Assembly: GCA_900491605.1 (NCBI GenBank)
Contig: UESW01005000.1
Coordinates: 233,973-297,972, forward strand
Origin: Calamus simplicifolius
Taxonomy: Eukaryota > Streptophyta > Magnoliopsida > Arecales > Arecaceae
Direction of reading: 5' to 3'
Length of the DNA: 64,000 nt
A program made the translations under genes and the position numbers. The notes beneath the pieces are model-generated. The model did no database searches, was not told the DNA's origin, and was given only the letters and a program-made list of their open reading frames with translations. Position 1 is the first letter of the stretch; each line of letters starts with the position of its first letter. Positions 11,146-21,700 of the stretch are shown one piece after another.

Positions 11146-12529
11146 ATGGCTTCTAAGCGGAGAGGATCGGTTTTTGGAGCTCCCATAACCATCGGGAAGC
11201 GTACGGCACGCGTCCCGCCGCAAGCCGTCTCCAAGCGACGATTCTTCCTCGACCCATTTAGATAATCTGGTCCCTCATCTCCACAGGTAGACACTTTAGC
11301 AGGGAGAGTTATTACTATGGGTAGAAAGGTTGATTTTGATTTCTTTGAGTCCGAGGGTTTTTGATTGGAAGACAAATCAAAGAGCTAGGCTGGGACAAGG
11401 TTTGCTCGTTGGATGTTCCCACTTATCCAGCCCTTGTTAAGGAATTCTATTTCAATTTATCAAGAGGAGACGGTGGGATTATCAGTTCTGTTAGAGGGAA
11501 AAGAGTTCACCTTACCTTTCAGAGTTTAGGACGTCTTCTGAGCATCCCTGTCACTGGATTAGTTGCTAACATTCATAGTGAGAGGTCTGATGCATTATCA
11601 AGAATGTTAGGAAGAGAAGTATCTGATTTTGAAGAAATTAGGGCTAATCAGTTGCCCTTGGAGCTTAGATTACTTCACAACATCTGCAGTAGGATTTTAT
11701 TCCCTAAGACTGGCGATTTGAGTATGTCTCGGAGCGAGACATTGTTGTTATGGACAGTGTTCTGACAGGTCAGCCTATTAACCTTGCTGGGATGATGATT
11801 TTCTATATGGCTGAGGCTGGGGGCAAAAGGAGATCCTCTCTGCCCTATGGTATGATTTTGACTATGGTATTTAGAAGTCAAGGTATTGTAATTTCTGATA
11901 ATGAGCCTTAAAGAACCTTAGACACACTGATTACTATAGCTTGGCTACTGTGCACGGATGGGCTTTGTAAAGGTTAATGGTCATGGGAGAGGAAAGGTCA
12001 TCTGGATGAGAGAGCCACTGAGATTAGATCTTCTGCACCCTCTGAGGTTGGTCCATCGAGGCATCCTTCACCAGAGCCTAGCAGGTCTTCACCACCTCCT
12101 GCTCCTGCTCCTGCTCCAGTTCCTGTACCGCCACCTATGTCATCTGTTGGATTTTCAGATATTCAGTTAGAGCAACTCAAAAGTTTATTTGCTGCTCAAA
12201 AAGAAGAAATGAAGACAGAGTTTGATAGTCAATTTAAGAATTTGAAGGAAACCCTTTACTCTTTGGATGATCGCATTAGATTGATTGAGTCTACCCTTGG
12301 TTCATCTACTGAATCCTTGAAGAATGATCTCAAGAACATATTTGAAGAGCTTAAGGATATTGGTGGAGACTCAGAAACATATTCCAAATGCAATGCTGAG
12401 CTTCAAGACAAGATTATGACTGCATGTGCATTTGTTGACAGAAGATTAAAAGAATTTGTTAGGACTCAAAGTGAAGGGATGGGAAAGATTGTAGAAGAAT
12501 TGCAAAGACTTCTTAGAACTCATTTTTGA
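11146..12529 (+). pseudogene. Additional 3' ORF of element A (putative plant transposon protein, PF20167-like), frameshifted
   Basis: It likely begins at ATG 11146 (MASKRRGS...) and ends at TGA 12527-12529. A stop near 11264 and a one-base loss near 11361 break it. The open piece 11361-11765 carries the conserved block KEFYFNLSRGDGGIISSVRG, recalled as the putative plant transposon protein family found after pol in SIRE/Maximus elements. The last ~130 codons (12137-12529) are rich in Glu/Lys/Leu and probably form a coiled coil. A Pro-rich linker sits near 12090-12135. The role is unknown; some copies have been called env-like. Confidence 0.7.
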
Positions 12530-13120
12530 TTATCTTGTAATGAAGTGTCTTTGATAATTAGTCTAGTTTGATTTATCTTGAAGTTTCAATGTAATGGAGC
12601 ATAGTTTAATGTTTGATACAATGAAGTTTCATTTTGTAACATTTGACTTTTGTTGTAATGAACTTATCTTATACTTAATGAATATCTTTTGGACCTTAAA
12701 AATCTATCAATTTTGTCATTTACTTAACCCTTCTTGATCTTTTTGTTGATTACAAAAAAGGGGGAGAGTTATGTAAAATCGTATATGCATTGACTGTAAA
12801 ACAAAAACAAGGGGGAGACAAATAAAGAGGGAGAAATATTTAGCTTTTATATATGCATTTGATCAAGTAAGCTCAATTAAGCTTAATTTATTGGTATCTA
12901 ATTAACTGCACATAAGGAGAGGCAATTAAAAGTGGTATCAACCATTAAAATTTTCTGTTAAAAGGAAGAACGATTGTTAAATTGAACTTCATAGGAGGAG
13001 CTATCTCATTCAGGGGGAGCTTATCTGTGAGGATTAAATATTTGAAAATTTTGATTTAAGAATCCAATTGTTTACTCATGCATATACTCAATGTTTTTAT
13101 AATCATCAAAAGAGGGAGAT
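12530..13120 (+). other. 3' non-coding region and polypurine tract of element A
   Basis: No ORF is present. Several GGGGGAGA-type purine runs occur (near 12762, 12811, 13013). The last, AAAAGAGGGAGAT at 13108-13120, abuts the 3' LTR and is the likely polypurine tract. Confidence 0.7.
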
Positions 13121-13326
13121 TGTTGACCCAATTATTGATTTTGATGATTAATAAAAGATATGAGTATGTTCATTTTGTTACAATAAATTTAACAAGTGTT
13201 TCAGGGCTTAAAAATATTTGATTAATCAAAAGGTATAAAGAAACGTGTTTTGAATCAAATGTTAAAGATGTTTATTTATACCGAACCACTATAAAATCTT
13301 TACACCGAACCACTATAAAATCTTTA
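13121..13326 (+). repeat. 3' LTR of element A, internally deleted and scrambled
   Basis: The first ~147 bp match the 5' LTR from TGTTGACCC to GTTAAAG. About 1.15 kb is then missing. What follows is a short filler and two tandem 24 bp copies (13280 and 13304) of the segment found once near the end of the 5' LTR at 5754-5775. The true LTR end and target duplication are absent. Confidence 0.8.
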
Positions 13327-15599
13327 ATATTTGATTCAATAAATGCCATGAAATATATAAATATGTGCCATGAAAAAAATACTATGTATACGTATATAGT
13401 TATTACCTCACTATACATAATGAGAAGAAGTAGAAATTAAAGAAAATTATAATTATAAAATAGACATTATATGGTTAGTTAACAAGGGCTAAATATTAAA
13501 GTTCAGTTCACTAAAGAGTCGAACATTAATTTACCTCATAATATAACTAAAACATGATTTTTCTATAAAGAGAATAGTATTTTTTTATCACTCTTGTAAT
13601 TAAAAGGATGAATGCATTTCAATAGCCACTTCAAACCCTCTTTTCTTCTCTCGCTCAAATCAAGTTTTTTCATGAATTATTCTCCTCCAAAAGCCACTTT
13701 TTTCATGTTTACCTCTTACTCCCACCTCCTCCGCCATATGCTAGCAGCTCCTCTCATGACCTCCTCTTACTCTCCTAATAACTACAATATTCTTCTCACC
13801 TTCTTTCACTTCTTCTCTTTTATGTTTTAGTATTGGATCAACCTTCTTGCCAATTTAAACATTCATTATCCATAGTTGCTGCCACCCATTGACATCATTA
13901 CTATTGCCACAAGCTCACCATTAGGTTTTCCTCTCTCACCTCTTTCTTTTTTTTTTTTTTTTTTTTTTTTTTTGCTTACTATCTATAATTGAGCTCGGTT
14001 TTGGGCGGATGGTATTTCTCTCGGGCTAAGCCTGCATTAAGTGTCTCCATGACTTGGCTCAACGTCATATAAAAAAAGTAAAATATTTTCTTTTTTATTA
14101 TTATGTTTTTAGTATAAGTGATTTACATTTTTTTTACTATCGTTAAAATTTTTGTTACCATTATTATCATCACTATTATTACTAGTAATACTATTGCTTG
14201 GACTACTTTCACTAATATCGCTCTTAATGCTACTTTTTTCTGCATCATTATTGCCATCATTAGCACCCCTATCACCTATCGAATAACTCCATCACCACTA
14301 TCTTATCATGGTCACAACTTTAGTATAATTAATTGCCTCCTTCTATCCTCTACCACCCTTGGCATCCCTCCCCTCCCGCAATTAATTGTATCTCATTATT
14401 AGTTCATCTCCTGCCACCGCTATTGTTTTCTTTACTAACCATCACCTTTCTAGTCATTACCATTGGTGTGCCATTATTTTTGCACTTTAATACTATTATT
14501 ATCTCTAGTGCCTCTAATACTTCTATCAAAACCTCTATTATTATCACTATGCTTAAGTTCTTTAAAATCAATCACATTAAAGATATTTAAATTTGCAATT
14601 CTTTAAAAATATTATTTTTAAAAAAATTAAAGTCATGTCAAATAAGGTCTAAATAATCGGGTGAGAAAGAAATTACAAAATACCAATGAACACAAAATAT
14701 TTTAAAAATAATTTATCAAGTAAATAATTCAATGGAGTAGTTGTGTTGCCATTGCATACTTGCAATCAAATTATGACATCTTTTGATGTACTCTCTCTAT
14801 CTATAAAATGAATACAAATAATATTTTTTAATATATATTCTTAGATAGATATGCAAACAAAATATAGGAAATAGATACTAACCTTCACAAAAAGATGACA
14901 CAAGATAGACATAATTAGTTGCAATCAAAGCTTCATAAAATATTATGACTAATAACATCATTTTTGCTACATGCGTCATTGCTTCTTTTACCATCGTTAT
15001 TATTATCACTACTATTACCATTTTTACTATTATCTTTATTTTATTATTATCGTTATACTATAATTATTACTTTTTTATTTTAATAATAATATTATCATTG
15101 TTGCCTTCATCGCATTGCTGGTACTTTAACCATCATCATTATCATCATTTCTAGTTGTTGTGGTCACTACGTTCATATTAGCATTGATGTTGCATTCATT
15201 TCCCATTAATTCTTAAATAAAGAAAATAAACGGGTGCAATAATAGCATTGATAAAAAGAGGAAACAAGCTTTGAGAAAAAATAAAAGAATAGTAACGTAC
15301 AAGATGTGCTTTTTTTTTTTTTTTTTGGGTGCTGTTTCTAACTATTTTTATAAATAAATTATATAAATAAAAATATTTTAATAGTTAAATTTATGTTTCA
15401 TGCTAATCAATCGGAATGAAGAACACTATATATATATAATCAAGAAAAAAATGCATTTGATGTAGTGATAGAAAAATAAACAAAGACTTATGAACTCAAA
15501 TATTTAGAAAATAATTTTTCAAAAGAAGACTTGGAAACAAGAATTGTGGTTCCATTGCACGCTCACTTGCATGAAGTCAAACAACAATATGGGGAGAGG
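13327..15599. other. AT-rich intergenic DNA with poly(T) and CAT/ATT tracts
   Basis: No gene is supported. A poly(T) run lies at about 13948-13973. 14118-14560 and 14945-15160 are degenerate ATT/ATC/ACT trinucleotide tracts. They give long but meaningless Ile/Thr/Ser-rich ORFs. A second T-run is at 15311-15327 and a short TA run near 15431. Confidence 0.6.
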
Positions 15600-15842
15600 T
15601 ATTCATCAGCTGGGATCTACCTGAGCTTACATAGCTTACTAGGTTTGGTTATTCCGGAACCCACTCATATTTACCGATGAGGATGCTCCTGCAGGGTAAT
15701 CAGGACTGTCTTCTTCTTATTAGCTGAGTATACTTTCCATTAGAGAGCTCTTGATTCTGCTAGCCCTGTCCTCTAGAACTCACTTGCTGCTTCTGCAGCG
15801 CACCATCGTACGGTCTTCATATATTGGGAGCCGCTATCTCTA

Positions 15843-17475
15843 GGGTTTATCAAAATCAACTTTGATGGAAGTGTTCAAGGTAGATGTGCTGGATCGGCTT
15901 TCGTGATTCATGGGTCAGATAGTGCGATATTGGCTTCCTAAGGATTTGACATTCTTAACTTCTCGGTGCCCCTTGCTGAGCTGTATGCTATGTGAGCGGG
16001 CATTTATTGTGTCATTCATAGCCTCAGCACCCACAACCTTATTATTGAGGGGAATTCTTTACTGTCATCTTCTGGCTCCGTCAGGAATTTAGCATCCACT
16101 TGCCTACCATCCCCTTGATTTGCAATTCGATCTATACTTCAGGGAGCTTATATCGTCCAGATTCGGTACATCTATCGAAATGCCAATTCAGTGGCTGATT
16201 GAATTACCGTAAGGTTGCGTTTGGTGCATTGCCAGCAATTCTGAATGGTAATGTAGATTACCTACAAGATAGATTACCACTAGATAGATCGAGTAATGTT
16301 GATTACTATGTTTGGTATATTGGTATATACATGTAATGTTACAATAATATTGATTATGTGTTTGGTATGACAAACAGATTACCAGTCATATAACATCAAA
16401 TTCCCAAAATACCCCTAAATCAAATTCATATACTAAATCAAATCTATTAAAAATTTCTAAAATACCCCTAAATCAAAGTATTTATATATAAGTAGAAGAT
16501 ACTAGATTTATTTTTTTAAGATTAAAATATTTTAATCTTTAAAAATTTATTCAATTTTTTTATTCTTAAACTTTCAATTATCATAATTTATTTATTATAT
16601 TTTAAAATAATTTATTTTAATATTTTGTTATATAAAATAATTAAGATTAATAAAATAATTAATATTTTATTTTTTAATTTTATTTTTTAAATATTAAATT
16701 AATTAAAAAATTAATTAAAAATCAATTTTTTTAAAAATTAAATTAATTTAAAAAAATAAAACTTTAATTAATTTTTAATTAATTAATTTAAATATTTAAT
16801 TTTTTTTAAAATTAATTTTTAAAAAAATAATTTAAGAAATAAAAAATAAAAAATATTTTTAAAAATTAAAATTTTAATTAATTAAATTAATCAATTAATT
16901 ATTTTAACAAATAAAATTTAAAAATTAATTTAAAAATTAATTTTTTTAAAATTAATTTAATTTTTAAAATTAATTAATTTTTAATTTAATTTTAATTAAT
17001 TTAATTTTTAATTAATTTTTTAATTAATTTTAAATTTTTATAAATTTAAAATAAATAGTAATTATTTTTTTATTTTTTAATAAAAGTTTTTTTATAACTA
17101 TATATATATATATTTTTTTTTTTCTTTAATTTTTTTTTCTATGGACGAATAATACTACGGTTTATTTTTGTTTGAAGATGTGAGAAAAGAGGTAATGGCA
17201 GCAAGATAGGAGAAAAAGAAGGAAATAATTTTGTTTGAAGAAAGGGATAATTTTATTTTTACAAAAGAGGTAAGGTCAATTTTGTTAAAAAATTATTAAA
17301 TTATAACATAGCCGGTAATATGAATAACCACTTTTCATGAGGTACCATTATAAGATAAATTGCTATTCAAAAAACGTACCAACATGGTTATCCAATATGG
17401 CTCTGTTAAATTACCGATGATCTGGATAGATTACTTGCTATCAAATGTCCCCTAAGGGTGGCTTATGATGTTTGA
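15843..17475 (+). pseudogene. RNase H (RVT_3) tail of a dead LINE, split by an insertion
   Basis: One frame from 15843 to 16212 encodes an RNase H-like domain: FIKINFDGS (first Asp), VPLAELYAM (Glu), LIIEGNS (normally Asp, here Asn), and YRNANSVAD near the end. It contains in-frame stops near 15939, 15993, 16117 and 16198. The frame resumes after the inserted element at 17456 and ends at TGA 17473-17475, so both halves belong to one old ORF. A further ~110 bp ending in an A-rich AATAATAAT tail near 17582-17597 looks like the LINE 3' end. The reverse transcriptase part is missing or unrecognisable upstream. Confidence 0.65.
16213..17452. mobile_element. Tourist-like (PIF/Harbinger-type) non-autonomous element with AT-rich core
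   Basis: It begins GGTTGCGTTTGGTGCA and ends TGCTATCAAATGTCCCC, whose complement GGGGACATTTGATAGCA is a similar imperfect terminal inverted repeat. TAAG or TAA flanks both ends (16210-16213 and 17453-17456), and removing the element rejoins the LINE frame. Nothing in its 1.24 kb encodes a transposase. The middle, about 16500-17110, is almost pure A/T built from TTAATT and TTTAAAAA words. The class is inferred from terminus style and target duplication. Confidence 0.6.
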
Positions 17476-17642
17476 AGCTGAAAGCAGGGCGATCCATGCT
17501 CTTTTGTCCTTATTCAAATTTTGTAGTATGATACATCGGGTTCGATTCACCCTAAATTGATGTGATCATTTGTATATACCAAAAAAATAATAATAATACC
17601 GTTTAACTAAAATAACCTGTCTTGGATATAGCTAATTAACCA

Positions 17643-17949
17643 AGGTAGTGTTTGATAGAAAAAATATTATGTACGGGATGGAGTTTATTCCCTGGCTATC
17701 CCTAGGGATATCACTTGACTATCCCATTGATCATATCAAATGCAACAAGGTAATTCTATAGGATAACTTTTTTTACTCTTATTTGGAACGATAACTAGCT
17801 ATTCCTGCATTTTATAGGAAATAAATTGAGGAGATAACCTATGGCTTTGGTTAACTTTATTCCCAGCTATCCTTTATAGTTATTGCTTTTGGGAATAAGA
17901 AGGGATATCTCTGGATATCCTCTCTTATTCTCTATTTCAAACACTACCT
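17643..17949. mobile_element. Small inverted-repeat element (MITE candidate)
   Basis: AGGTAGTGTTTGA at 17643-17655 and TCAAACACTACCT at 17937-17949 are perfect 13 bp inverted repeats about 307 bp apart, outer end to outer end. The interior has no ORF and has repeated GGATA/TATCC words. No clear target duplication is visible, partly because the right end is tandemly duplicated. Confidence 0.5.
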
Positions 17950-18117
17950 AAGATATTATGAGATAATAAATAAATCTAGGGATGATAGAAAGAATTTTGC
18001 TGGAATCATGTTACCAAGATATCCTCTCTTATTCTCTATTTCAAACACTATCTAAGATATTATGAGATAATAAATAAATCTAGGGATGATGGAAAGAATT
18101 TTGCTGGAATCATGCTA
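17914..18117. repeat. 104 bp tandem duplication
   Basis: The segment starting GATATCCTCTCTTATTCTC at 17914 is repeated at 18018 with only a few differences (CACTACCT versus CACTATCT, GATAG versus GATGG). The unit contains the right end of the MITE candidate. It lies 590-795 bp upstream of the kinase start codon. Confidence 0.9.
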
Positions 18118-18708
18118 CTTGGCACACAACATACCACTTTCTTTCGAGGCCTTGTTGAGAAGCCGAATCGGATTCTCTGCTTCCTTTCCACTCTCCAGGA
18201 TTCCTCGCCCATCTGATTTTTTTTCGTCAAAAAGAAGATAAAAAACCAAAACAAATTTATGGGAGCTTTCTTACTCTCTTTCCTTTTTTTTTTTTTTTCC
18301 TTCATAAGAAAAAATTTTTCAGGAAAAAATAGTATTTTCTTTTTCTCCATCTCCCTTCCATATTTTTTATTTTTATTTCCCGCCGTGATACATGCGTACA
18401 TAATACATGAACGCCGGTTGCTCCCAAACCCGTTCCGTTCCGTTGCGCTGTCGTTCTCAGTCCGGACAAAGGTGCTTTGTCCCTCTCGCAGTCTCCCCAT
18501 TCTAAAGCTGATTCCCCTCCTTCCGTTTTACTTCTCTCGATCGATCGATCGATTTGCCTTCTTGGAGGGTTTGGTCGGTGGGGCGTCTCTCTCTCTCTCT
18601 AGGTTTCCTCTTGCCCATGACGTGAAACACTAGCGGCCGGCTACCAGGGTTTACCGCCTCGGTTCCAGGAAGAGGAGGGGGTGGAACTCGCCGGATCGCC
18701 GCCGCGAG
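18118..18708 (+). promoter_or_regulatory. Promoter and 5' leader region of the CPK gene
   Basis: It holds a T-run (18284-18298), CGATCGATCGATCGAT (18538-18553) and a CT-repeat (18585-18600), all typical of plant leaders. There is no convincing TATA box. ATG ACG TGA at 18617-18625 would be a two-codon upstream ORF if transcribed. The transcription start cannot be placed from sequence. Confidence 0.4.
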
Positions 18709-21700
18709 ATGGGAAACTGCTGCCGTTCGCCGACCGCCGTCGCGCGGGAGGACGTCAAGGTCAACTCCTACTACCCTGCCGCCCAACGCGAACGCGCCTC
18801 CGGCTCCGCCGCCAAGAACCAATACCACCAGAACGGCTCCGCCAGCGGCCACCCCAAGCGGCCGACCGTCCTCACCGATGGCACCTGCGACGCCGTCGTC
18901 GCCGGTGGCTTCGAGGAGAAGTATCTTCTCCACCGCGAGGTCGGGCGGGGGGAGTTCGGGGTCACCTATCTCTGTATGAACCGGGATACCAAGGAGCTTC
19001 TTGCTTGCAAGTCGATCTCGAAGCGGAAGCTCCGGTCTGCCGTCGACGTCGACGACGTCCGGCGGGAGGTCGCGATAATGCGGCACCTCCCCAAAAGCCC
19101 CAGCATCGTGAGTTTGAGGGAGGTGTACGAGGACGAGAATGCGGTGCATTTGGTGATGGAGTTGTGCGAGGGCGGGGAACTCTTCGAGCGCATCGTGAAG
19201 CGGGGGCATTACAGCGAGCGGGCCGCCGCCTCTGTCATCCGGACCATCGTCGAGGTCGTCCAGCTCTGCCACCAGCACGGGGTAATCCACCGGGATCTTA
19301 ATCCGGAACTTCTTTTTCGCCAACAAGAAGGAGAACTCGCCATTGAAGGCGATCGATTTTGGGTTGTCGATATTCTTCAAGCCTGGTGAGTTGGGCGTGT
19401 TTTCTTTCCGTGTTCCTTTTCCACTGTATCTCTTTGAGTTTGCTGCAGTTGTGACCTATCATGGCGATAATGTCTGCCTCATTAACCTCCTCCTGTTTGT
19501 GGGGCAACCTCTGCCCCGAAAAATTGTCAGAGAACCATAGAAGCTTCTGCAACCTTCTTTCTTCCTTTTTTTTCCTCAAGGACTTATGTAAATTTTCGAG
19601 TTTATTTATTTATTTGTTTGTATATATTTAGGGGATGGGGGAAGCAATTGCCACTACAATAATTCCTGCAAAGAGATTACATTTACTTAGCTGTGGTAAT
19701 TGGACTCAGAGAGAAACAGAGATTGAAACATGATGTAGAATCGAATTTGCTATTTTGGTGAGTCTGGTGCATGATAAAGAGGGCGAAGATGAAAGGGGAA
19801 ATAGAAAGAAGATTGATTTGCCTGGCATTGGCTGCTTGTGAATTGTAAAGTTCACAAAGAGTTGAAGCTGAACACATTGTCTTGTTTGTCCTTTTCTTTT
19901 CCTTTCTTTTACCCAACTTATGTTGACAAGGCTTCGTTATTAAGAAGAAGAAATTGGTTTGGTAAAGTGACACTATGGTTTAACTTAGTCAATATTTGAT
20001 GTTGATGGCTTAATGCCAATAGTTGCTCTATTTTTATTTTTCAAAAAAAAAAAATCTATTTTAATTCAAATAAGAGTTTTTTTAAGCCCGACAAAATAAT
20101 GTACACCTATAACCATGGGCAGTGAAGCCCATCGCATTGCTGCTTACTTATTTATCTTTATCTGCATTGCTGCTTACTTATTTATCTTTATCTGTTATTG
20201 TATCTTTAGATAACTCTTTACCTCAGTTATGTATAAGGATGGATTTGCAAAATTCAGGAATCGATGTTGAAATCTTTAAAGTTCATTAGTGAAATATTTA
20301 CGCATTAACTGATTTATATTTTAAACTAGTAAATTGCCAGATATTAGGGACCTGTCTGCTAATTTTCTTGATTTTAAAGATTTGTTCTGTTATGGCTGCT
20401 GATATTAACTTTTTGGCGTTCTTCTAGGAGAGAGATTCTCCGAGATTGTAGGGAGTCCATACTACATGGCTCCTGAAGTTCTGAAGCGCAGTTATGGTCC
20501 AGAGATAGATATATGGAGTGCAGGAGTAATTCTCTACATTCTATTATGTGGAGTTCTCCCATTTTGGGCCGGTGAGTTCACACACACACACACATATATA
20601 TTGCTAATGGAAGCTATTGTTCTATGTCTTGAAACCCAGTTATTCATTCCTGCTATTCTGCTGGAAAGGGATATCCCTCCTGCCCTGTTCAAATAAGCTC
20701 TTCTTTACTAGGGTTTATTAAGTTTGGATTATTTTTGATATAATTTTGTGAATAAGACAACCATTTTCTGATGAAAAATGTAATATGTTTAAATTACAGA
20801 AACTGAACAAGGGGTTGCGCAAGCAATTCTTCGAGGGAATATAGATTTTAATCGTGAACCATGGCCAAGTGTTTCAGAAAATGCTAAGAATCTGGTCCGA
20901 CAGATGTTGGAGCCTGATGCGAAACTTAGACTAACAGCAAAGCAGGTTCTAGGTATGTTATATCTTGTTCTTTTGCTGGCTTATGAACTGAAATTATCTT
21001 TCTTGTTTTCTAAATGAAATTTATAAGTAGATTTCATGGCTTATTAGTCTGATTTGGTTGCTTTTTTCCTGTTGATGGTTTAATTCCTGGTAATTCTGGT
21101 ACATCTTGTTACACATTTTAATATTCAAATGCTCAGCATCTGTTCATCTTGTAACCCCACTTGGAATTCACTTGAACCATTGGAATGTAGTGCCTTATAT
21201 TTCCCTAGTGACTAATTTAGGGAAGTCAGAATGAAGTTAGTATGTATAATATCATTGTTCTGAAGTTCCAAAATTAATATGAATTTTCTTTCATTATCTT
21301 AATAAATGGTTTGGCTCGGTCCCTTTTTGTCCAAAAAAAAAAATCATGAATATTCTACTAGTTCCAAGGCTCCATAATCTACCAACATATCTGTCCTCTC
21401 AGTTTTCTCTCTTAATCTTAATTAAACAATGTCAAACTGATGTTGCTAAATAATGATTCTTATTTGTTGAAGATCAACAAATGGTGGACAAATTTTATCC
21501 TCTAGATTCAGTATAGCTATTTTACTTCTAGTTGTTATCCAACATTCCCATCCAAAAAATTCTGGTAGGGATTCACCATAGAACTAGAAATGCCTCTTGG
21601 ATCCAATATCAGCAGTTCTTAAACAACCAACAGTCATTGAGATTTGTGCTTATATGTGATATGAATATTGTCTTGATTATCCTCATGATCCTCCCAGATC

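Larger units (their letters stand above)
4449..13326 (+). mobile_element. Copia element A (SIRE/Maximus lineage), degraded
   Basis: It comprises a 5' LTR (4449-5931), primer-binding site, gag, protease, integrase, reverse transcriptase, RNase H, an additional 3' ORF, a polypurine tract and a truncated 3' LTR (from 13121). The order PR-IN-RT-RH is that of Ty1/copia. The gag type, the ~1.5 kb LTRs and the extra 3' ORF point to the SIRE/Maximus lineage. It belongs to the same family as element B at 31461-42039. The coding regions are broken by many small indels, so it cannot be autonomous as written. No clear target duplication is visible because the 3' LTR is rearranged. Confidence 0.9.

Noticed and set aside
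14118..14590. Ile/Thr-rich ORFs of 85-94 codons that look like membrane peptides
   Set aside because: They come from degenerate ATT/ATC/ACT trinucleotide tracts with no start context, conservation or partner exons.
18502..19380. 292-codon reverse-strand ORF across the kinase leader and exon 1
   Set aside because: It mirrors the GC-rich third positions of exon 1, which is certain from its kinase motifs. The composition is skewed and no domain is visible.
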